Source: Nocardia cyriacigeorgica NBRC 100375
GTDB lineage: Bacteria; Actinomycetota; Actinomycetes; Mycobacteriales; Mycobacteriaceae
Direction of reading: 5' to 3'
DNA: 64,000 nucleotides
NCBI RefSeq assembly: GCF_000308555.1
Contig: NZ_BAFY01000188.1
Location: forward strand, 1 to 64,000
This document shows positions 58,843 to 64,000 of this stretch, one piece after another; within the stretch, counting starts at the first letter, position 1; the number at the start of each line of letters is the position of its first letter. The notes beneath the pieces are model-generated. The model saw only the letters and a list, made by a program, of their open reading frames with translations, was not told the origin of the DNA and searched no databases. The position numbers were made by a program, and so were the translations under genes.

Positions 58843-60063
58843 TCAGCCGGCCCGGACAACGGTGAGCGCGGCGGCGAGCATCCGGGTGCCGGCGGGATCG
58901 GCAGGGTCGAGGCCGGTGAGTTCGGCGATGCGGCGCAACCGGTAGCTGAAGGTATTGGGGTGGACGTGCACCTCGGCGGCGGCGGTCTTGCGGTCGGTGC
59001 CGTGTCGCAGGTAGGCGTCCAGGGCGGCGAGCAGATGTGGCCGGGTCGACAGCGGCGCGATGCGTTCGGCCAGGCGGTCGCGCGCCCGGCCAGGACGGGT
59101 CAGCTGATACTCGAGCAACAGATCGTCGAGGCGGTAGCTCCCGGCGGGGCGGCCGAGGGCGCGGGCCAGCTCGGCGAGTTCGGTGGCCTCACGAGCCACG
59201 GCGGGCAGGGCGGCGCGGGCGACCTCGCCGCCGTCCGCCACGAAGACGGCGGTCTCGAAACGCTGTGCCGTGGTCGCCGTGACCTGCTCGGCGTGCTGAT
59301 GCGGGCCGCCGGGCAGCAGCACCACGCCCGAGGTGCCGTCGAAGGTGTGCAGCGCGGCGCGGCCGACGACGTCATCGAGGATCGACTGCAGGACCCGGAC
59401 CCGGCGCCGGGCCATCAGCGTCGCCACCGGCGGCGGGTGCTGCTCGGACGATACCCGCAGCGCGAGCACGTGATAGTGCTCGTCCAACGCGATATCGGCG
59501 CGCGCGGCCGGCTCCGCGACCGGAAGTCCGTGTAGCAGAGCCGAACACAGCGCACGCCGGGCTTCGCGGTCGGGCTGGAACACCGACTGCTCCACCTCCG
59601 AATACCCTTCGTACACCACGAGATTGATGCGGCGCAGCAGATCCAGCAGGTGCGCGCCGAAGGTGACCAGATCGTCCAACTCCTCCGGCGCCGCCGAGCG
59701 CGCCGATTCCAGGAGCAGTTGCTGAGCCGAGCCGTGAACCGCATCGATCAGCAGCCGCAACGGAATCCGTTCCTCGGCATGGCGGCGCACCACCGGAGCG
59801 ACGTAGCGCGCGAGCTCGGCGTCGCTGAATTCCCGTTGCTCGCGCAGGGCACGCAGGAACCCACGGCCGCAGTCGAGGATGGCAGGCACCACCTCCCGGA
59901 AATGGCCGTCGGGCAGGTCCGCGATGGGCGGTGTCGAACCGAGCCCGGCCGCGAGCATCCGGTCGGCGATGGCGGGCAGCCCGCGACCGATTCGGTCCAG
60001 GATCGGAGCGTCTCCGGATAGTGAGGGCAGAGCGGCGGCCATGCGGCGAATTGTCGGGCACAC
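58843..60063 (-). CDS. PucR-family (CdaR-like) transcriptional regulator
   Basis: The 406-residue protein has an N-terminal RsbRD/GGDEF-like sensor region (FREVVPAILDCGRGFLRALR, HAEERIPLRLLIDAVHGSAQ) and a C-terminal PucR helix-turn-helix (LDAYLRHGTDRKTAAAEVHV, HPNTFSYRLRRIAELTGLDP). Such proteins control purine, sugar-acid or lipid catabolism. It is divergent from the broken lipase gene; the 169-bp gap is the likely control region. The start is GTG 60063; ATG 60042 is the alternative. Confidence 0.87.
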   Translation of the reverse strand: MCPTIRRMAAALPSLSGDAPILDRIGRGLPAIADRMLAAGLGSTPPIADLPDGHFREVVPAILDCGRGFLRALREQREFSDAELARYVAPVVRRHAEERIPLRLLIDAVHGSAQQLLLESARSAAPEELDDLVTFGAHLLDLLRRINLVVYEGYSEVEQSVFQPDREARRALCSALLHGLPVAEPAARADIALDEHYHVLALRVSSEQHPPPVATLMARRRVRVLQSILDDVVGRAALHTFDGTSGVVLLPGGPHQHAEQVTATTAQRFETAVFVADGGEVARAALPAVAREATELAELARALGRPAGSYRLDDLLLEYQLTRPGRARDRLAERIAPLSTRPHLLAALDAYLRHGTDRKTAAAEVHVHPNTFSYRLRRIAELTGLDPADPAGTRMLAAALTVVRAG

Positions 60064-60232
60064 CTAACTCATCGGCAATTCCTCCGGTCACAGCGACGTC
60101 CCGGCACGGGAAAATCGTCTCCGGACACAAGACTCGCGACGGGAGTTGGTGGCCGCGGCGTAGTGACGGCTGTGCCGCCACGGATCTAGATTTGCCCGGT
60201 CGGCGCGATCTCGCCGCGGGAGGACGAGCAGT

Positions 60233-61580
60233 ATGAGTACCGAGGCGGCGCTACCTGCCAGGGGTGCGGGGCACCGCCGAGCCCGCGGATACGCGGGCTC
60301 GGCGGATCCTTATCAGTGCTCGGATCCGCCGCTGCGCGTCGAACACGATCCGTTCTGCGTACCGCCGCCGGATACCCTCGCCGCCGAGCCGGGGACCGTG
60401 ATCCGTTCTCGCGCAGTGCGGGTGGCATGGTTCGGCCGGATTCCGCAGCGCGTGCAGGCGTGGCAGCTGCTGTATCGGACCGCCGATCGGCAGGGCGCGG
60501 CCGAAGTCGCGCTGACCACCGTGCTGCTGCCCCACGGCGCCGATCCCGCAGTCGCTCGCCCTCTGGTGTCGTTCCCAATGCGCGATCGACGCGGTGGCCT
60601 CGAATTGTTTTCCGTCGTACGCGTTGCGGCGTGGAGCCCGCGTACTCGGGGCGATCCCCCAGCTCGAATACCCGCTCATCGCATACGCTCTCGCGCGTGG
60701 ATGGGCCGTCTCCGTACCCGACCACGAGGGGATGCGTGGTCACTTCGGCGCCGGTCGCGAACCCGGCTATCGCACGCTCGACGGGATCCGCGCGGCACTG
60801 TCGTTCGCGCCGCTCGGCCTCTCGGCGGGCACACCGGTCGGCCTCTGGGGCTATTCCGGTGGCGGGCTGGCGACAGCGTGGGCGGCCGAGGTGGCCGCAG
60901 GCTACGCACCCGAGATCAACCTCGTCGGCGCGGTCGCCGGATCACCCGTCGGCGACCCGGCGGCAGCGTTCGTACGGTTGAACGCCAGCGCGTATGCCGG
61001 CTTCGCCGCGGTCTACACCGCCGGAGTGCGGCGCGCCTACCCCGAACTTGCGCCGATGCTCGCCGATCGGCTGTATCCGCGTTATCTGCGGCTGCTCGTC
61101 GAGGCCGAGTCGCGCACGACCTTCGCGCTGCTGGCGCGTTTCGCCGGGCGCAGCATCGACCGGCACAGCGATGGCGGTATCGCCGAACTGGTCCGATTAC
61201 CGCAGTTGCGGACGATTTTCGATGACATCCGTCCCGGCGCCACCGCCCCGGAGATCCCGATGCTGATCCTGCAAGCGATCCCGGACGAGGTCATCGCCGC
61301 CGCCGATGTGGACGCGCTCGTCGCCCGTTATCGCGCGGCCGGCGCGGAGGTGCACTACCTGCGCGATCGCCTCGCCCTGCATCTACCGCTGGAATTCCTG
61401 GGCGCGCCGACGATGGCGGACTGGCTCGGTGACCGCTTCGCCGGGCTTGCCCGCTCCGCGCCCACCACTACCGACGTCTGGTCGGTTGCCGGGACCCGCA
61501 GCTCGGCTCGGGAACTGTGCCGATTCGCCGGCCAGATCCTGCGGATGCTCACCGCCCGTCCGATCGCTCACCAGCGCTGA
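60233..61580 (+). pseudogene. frameshifted LIP-family lipase
   Basis: The first frame gives DPFCVPPPDTLAAEPGTVIR and AWQLLYRTADRQGAAEVALT, ending in sense at PLVSF. The second frame continues QCAIDAVASNCFPSYALRRG, then PLIAYALARGWAVSVPDHEG, with the nucleophile elbow WGYSGGGLATAWA and a C-terminal LILQAIPDEVIAA. Joining them needs removal of one C in the CCC run at 60574-60576. No signal peptide is seen at the N terminus. It is related to the intact lipase gene at 46754-48040. A sequencing error would restore the gene, so the base should be checked. Confidence 0.8.
60274..60305. repeat. perfect 14-bp inverted repeat at the lipase 5' end
   Basis: CCGCCGAGCCCGCG and CGCGGGCTCGGCGG flank a four-base loop (GATA), with no mismatch. 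It lies 41-72 bases inside the frame of the broken lipase gene. A hairpin this strong in a 5' coding end is unusual: it could be a terminator or attenuator, which would argue that the real gene starts downstream. Confidence 0.75.
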
Positions 61581-61719
61581 TCGCGGATCCGGCGGGTACG
61601 CCCAGCTCGCCTCGGCGTGACGGTTGTCTCGTTGTTTGCTGCGTGCCATCGACGGTGTTGCCGGGTCGTTATCGGTAGACCGCCCATGAGGGCGAGCAAA
61701 CGCCGAGAAAGGCTCGATC

Positions 61720-62028
61720 ATGGCATTGCGACGAGCGAACCACCCGGACAAACCGCAGATCGCGGCACATAACGGACACCGCTCAGGCGATAACGGTTTG
61801 ATTGCTGGACGGTCTGGGTATTCCCCGGTCATGACAGCATTGCGCCACCGACCCGCCCGGATCGTCGGCATGGAATGGGGCACCGCACTGCTGGCCATCG
61901 CCACCTGCCTCATCTTCACCGCCGGCATCGCCGCCCTCACCGGAACCCTGAGCACCGCCATCCCCGCCACCGTCGCCCTCGCCATCGGACTGTTGTTCAC
62001 CCTGCGTGCCCTGCGGCCCACGAGCTGA
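61720..62028 (+). CDS. small two-helix membrane protein
   Basis: The 102-residue frame has a polar first half (ALRRANHPDKPQIAAHNGHR) and two closely spaced hydrophobic helices (GTALLAIATCLIFTAGIAAL and IPATVALAIGLLFTLRALRP). ATG 61720 has AGAAAGG seven bases upstream; an internal ATG at 61831 would give a 65-residue protein without the polar part. The family is not recognised. Confidence 0.5.
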   Translation: MALRRANHPDKPQIAAHNGHRSGDNGLIAGRSGYSPVMTALRHRPARIVGMEWGTALLAIATCLIFTAGIAALTGTLSTAIPATVALAIGLLFTLRALRPTS

Positions 62029-62121
62029 TCGCCGCCGCACATCGCGCAGACCGTGAGCGGCGCTCGCTCACTCACCGCCGGTGGCGATAGGCCTCGCCCA
62101 GCCGCTCGTAGGCTGTGATCC

Positions 62122-62700
62122 ATGCCGCAGTCGAGCACGCCGTGGTCCCGCCTCTCGCAGGCGCAGGCAGGCCTGCCCGCGAAGGGTTTCGGCGGATCGC
62201 CCGACACTGCGGCGCCGTCGAACGGGCACGCGCACGATCGCGCGGCCGGCCCGCACTCTGGCTCAGCACCCACTCACTCCACCCTGCTGCTCGGCGGAAC
62301 GGCGACGGTGATCGCGCTGCTGGCCGTCGTCATCGCCTTGTTCACCGGCCACCGCACGCCAAGCACACCCGCACCCGAAGTCGATCCTCCGCGAGTCACA
62401 TCGGCGCAGGCACCCAGTGCGGCCGCGCCGGTACCCGCACCTACTCCCAGTACGCAGGGGCGGTCCGTCGCCGTCGGCCGCGTCGCCGCAACCGACGGCA
62501 CAACCTTGCAGGTCGAAAGCCTTTTCGGCACAACGACAACCGTGCACACAACGCCGTCGACAAAGGTGCACGTCCTGTTCGGCTCCCGGGTGGCCGATAT
62601 CTCCGCAGGCGCCGTCATCGCCGCCTACGGTGATAAACACCCCGACGGCTCCATTACCGCCACCTACCTGGCCGGGGCCGGACTCGATTTGACGCGGTGA
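62122..62700 (+). CDS. membrane-anchored extracytoplasmic protein (DUF5666-like)
   Basis: The 192-residue protein has an N-terminal Gly/Pro/His-rich cytoplasmic part, one membrane helix (TLLLGGTATVIALLAVVIAL), a Pro/Ala linker and an outer domain (VAVGRVAATDGTTLQVESLF, TVHTTPSTKVHVLF, HPDGSITATYLAG). The last block has the OB-like repeat of DUF5666 proteins. Its role is unknown, perhaps in wall or metal binding. ATG 62122 lies 93 bp after the preceding gene. It is convergent with the TetR gene. Confidence 0.65.
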   Translation: MPQSSTPWSRLSQAQAGLPAKGFGGSPDTAAPSNGHAHDRAAGPHSGSAPTHSTLLLGGTATVIALLAVVIALFTGHRTPSTPAPEVDPPRVTSAQAPSAAAPVPAPTPSTQGRSVAVGRVAATDGTTLQVESLFGTTTTVHTTPSTKVHVLFGSRVADISAGAVIAAYGDKHPDGSITATYLAGAGLDLTR

Positions 62701-62786
62701 GGCCGGGCGTCGTCTCGATTCTGCGGCGATGCCGTTCCGGAGCGACAACCCTGGCATACCGAGACGGAACGGGCGTCGAAGAGGGC

Positions 62787-63398
62787 TCAGGACCGTTCGA
62801 AGCGGATCACCGACAGCGCCGAGGCGGCCAGACTCGGGGCGTTGACCGGGCCCGACGGATCGTCCGGATCGCAGGTGACCCAGTGCTCCAACGTCACCGT
62901 CAGGGCGCCGATCAGGGTATGTGACAGCAGACGGGCTTCCAAGCTCGTCGGGTCCACTCCGGCTCGTGCACCGATGACGGGACGCAGTTCGTCGGCGAGG
63001 TCGTTGGCCGCGACCATCCACCGCGCCCGGATACCCGGCACCGAGGTGAGCAGAACGAAAAGTTCACGGGTGGGCACGATGTGGGCGTACCGATCCTGGC
63101 GGAACGCCTCGACGAATGCCGCGTGCACCGCGGTTTCCACCGGCTCGTCCGCGGGCCTGGCGGCCAGGTAGCCGACGAAGTCACGGATACCGGCGATGAC
63201 GATCGGGGTGAGGGTGTCCTCTTTGGCCTCGCAATGGCGGTAGAAGGTGCGCACCGAGATTCCGGCGGCGCGCGCGATGTCGTCGACGGACGTCGCGTCG
63301 AACCCGCGGTCGAGGAACAGCCGAGCGGCGGCCGCCGCGATATCCAGCCGGACCGCCTGCCGCCGCCGGTCGGTCAGCGACAGCTCCTGATCGATCAC
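62787..63398 (-). CDS. TetR-family regulator, divergent from an SDR gene
   Basis: The 203-residue protein has the TetR HTH at about residues 10-58 (RRRQAVRLDIAAAAARLFLD, ATSVDDIARAAGISVRTFYR, HCEAKEDTLTP) and a helical C-terminal ligand domain. GTG 63398 follows GAGGAGGG; the longer ATG frame to 63470 lies in the operator region. The divergent SDR gene is the likely target, through the repeats at 63412-63461. Confidence 0.87.
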   Translation of the reverse strand: MIDQELSLTDRRRQAVRLDIAAAAARLFLDRGFDATSVDDIARAAGISVRTFYRHCEAKEDTLTPIVIAGIRDFVGYLAARPADEPVETAVHAAFVEAFRQDRYAHIVPTRELFVLLTSVPGIRARWMVAANDLADELRPVIGARAGVDPTSLEARLLSHTLIGALTVTLEHWVTCDPDDPSGPVNAPSLAASALSVIRFERS

Positions 63399-63411
63399 AT
63401 GCCCTCCTCGA

Positions 63412-63461
63412 TGTGTCTTGACACACACTAGCACCGTGGCACAAACTGGCGTCCTGTCACA
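63412..63461. promoter_or_regulatory. repeat elements between TetR and SDR genes
   Basis: TGTGTC-TT-GACACA (63412-63425) is a perfect 6-bp inverted repeat. TGGCACA (63437-63443) and TGTCACA (63455-63461) are related direct repeats to its right. The block lies in the 111-bp gap between divergent starts, a fitting place for a TetR operator. Confidence 0.55.
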
Positions 63462-63509
63462 GATGCGCATTTGACTCGCGCATTCACCCCCGCCACGAAA
63501 GGGCCGACA

Positions 63510-64000
63510 ATGCCCCGCACCTTCCTGATCACGGGCAGCGCCTCCGGCATCGGCGCCGCAACCAGCGACTACCTACGCGATCAAGGGATACGCGTGATCG
63601 GCGCGGACCTCCGCGGAGCAGACATCACCGTCGACCTCGCCACTGAAGCAGGCCGCAGCGAACTCGCCGAGCGTGCCCGCGAGCTCTCCGATGGCCGGCT
63701 CGACGGCGTGATCGCGTGCGCGGGAATCGCCCTGTTCGATCCGCTGACCATCCAGGTCAACTACTTCGGTGCGGTCGCTACCCTCGCCGGACTGCGGCCC
63801 CTCCTCGCCGCGGGCACCGATCCCCGGGCCGTCGTGATCTCGTCGGTGGCCTCCCTGCACCCCACCGACACCGAGACCGTCGACGCCGCACTGGCAGGCG
63901 ACGAGCAAGCCGCCGTGAAGGCCGCGCGGGCGGCGATCGAACGCGGTGACGGCGCCCAGATCTACGCGTCGTCGAAGGCCGCGATCGCCCGCTGGGTGCG
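63510..64000 (+). CDS. short-chain dehydrogenase/reductase, 3' end outside the window
   Basis: The 163 visible residues include the cofactor site FLITGSASGIGAATSDYLRD, VIGADLRGADITVDLAT, the NAG-like IACAG and VVISSVASLHP, and the catalytic YASSKAAIARW (Tyr and Lys in YxxxK) just before the window ends. Unlike the SDR at 32340-33089, all catalytic positions are standard. GAAAGGG precedes the ATG at 63510. It is divergent from the TetR gene and probably its target. It resembles the 3-alpha-hydroxysteroid-type SDR group, but the substrate is open. Confidence 0.85.
   Translation, partial: MPRTFLITGSASGIGAATSDYLRDQGIRVIGADLRGADITVDLATEAGRSELAERARELSDGRLDGVIACAGIALFDPLTIQVNYFGAVATLAGLRPLLAAGTDPRAVVISSVASLHPTDTETVDAALAGDEQAAVKAARAAIERGDGAQIYASSKAAIARWV

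Noticed and set aside
1..64000. CRISPR array, rRNA operon, intact IS or prophage structural genes
   Set aside because: No regular short repeats with spacers, no rRNA-like stretches and no phage structural proteins were recognised; only the IS256 relic was found.

Overview
The window is high-GC DNA with dense, often overlapping genes, frequent GTG starts and many paralogous TetR/LuxR/AraC regulators. LIP-type lipases, DUF3558 and EspC-like remnants, an Asp23/AmaP operon and a CrcB pair point to a mycolate-type actinomycete. Nocardia or a close relative is the best guess; this is inferred from gene content, not from a marker gene.

Layout. 0.3-10.7 kb is core-like: a LuxR regulator, a secreted S1 protease, a DHA2 efflux pump with an overlapping TetR gene and a clear palindromic operator, an acyl-CoA carboxylase beta chain, a three-gene cobalt hydratase operon resembling thiocyanate hydrolase (fused beta-alpha subunit, gamma subunit, activator), a DD-carboxypeptidase and a NUDIX protein. 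10.7-20.7 kb is an accessory island. It opens with a decayed IS256-type transposase and a Hint/LAGLIDADG homing-endonuclease gene. Then come HD + NUDIX + XRE-DUF5919, a translationally coupled cassette (100-aa protein, 27-aa membrane peptide, methyltransferase-like protein, CYTH protein), a second partial copy of the cassette head, and an XRE + ImmA/IrrE + PIN-like triad. It ends in broken DUF3558 and EspC-like genes and a third, inverted fragment of the 100-aa gene.

20.7-41.6 kb is a patchwork of metabolic and regulatory genes: a Ser/Thr kinase fused to a cyclophilin domain, a frameshifted multicopper oxidase at the end of an amidohydrolase operon facing an ECF41/SigJ-type sigma gene, RidA, a CGNR protein, an aminoglycoside-phosphotransferase-like kinase, a fatty-acid desaturase, a large LuxR-type ATPase regulator, a coupled MFS/HAD pair, and CMD and LysR genes. 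41.6-54.5 kb holds tRNA-Ala(GGC), a DsbA-like protein, MFS + phosphoglucomutase, two CrcB fluoride-channel genes, a secreted lipase, a QacA-type pump with a divergent TetR gene, a lactone oxidase, a solitary ThrRS-editing-like protein, an AraC regulator and a sirtuin.

54.6-58.7 kb (minus strand) is one tight operon: an ECF sigma factor, a zinc-finger/Asp23 fusion, more Asp23 proteins, a DUF2273 peptide, a DUF6286 protein and AmaP. It reads as a sigma factor driving, and probably restrained by, a membrane-anchored Asp23 envelope-stress layer. 58.8-64 kb holds a PucR regulator, a frameshifted lipase, small membrane proteins, a TetR gene and a divergent SDR gene cut by the window end. No rRNA, CRISPR array or intact insertion sequence was seen.
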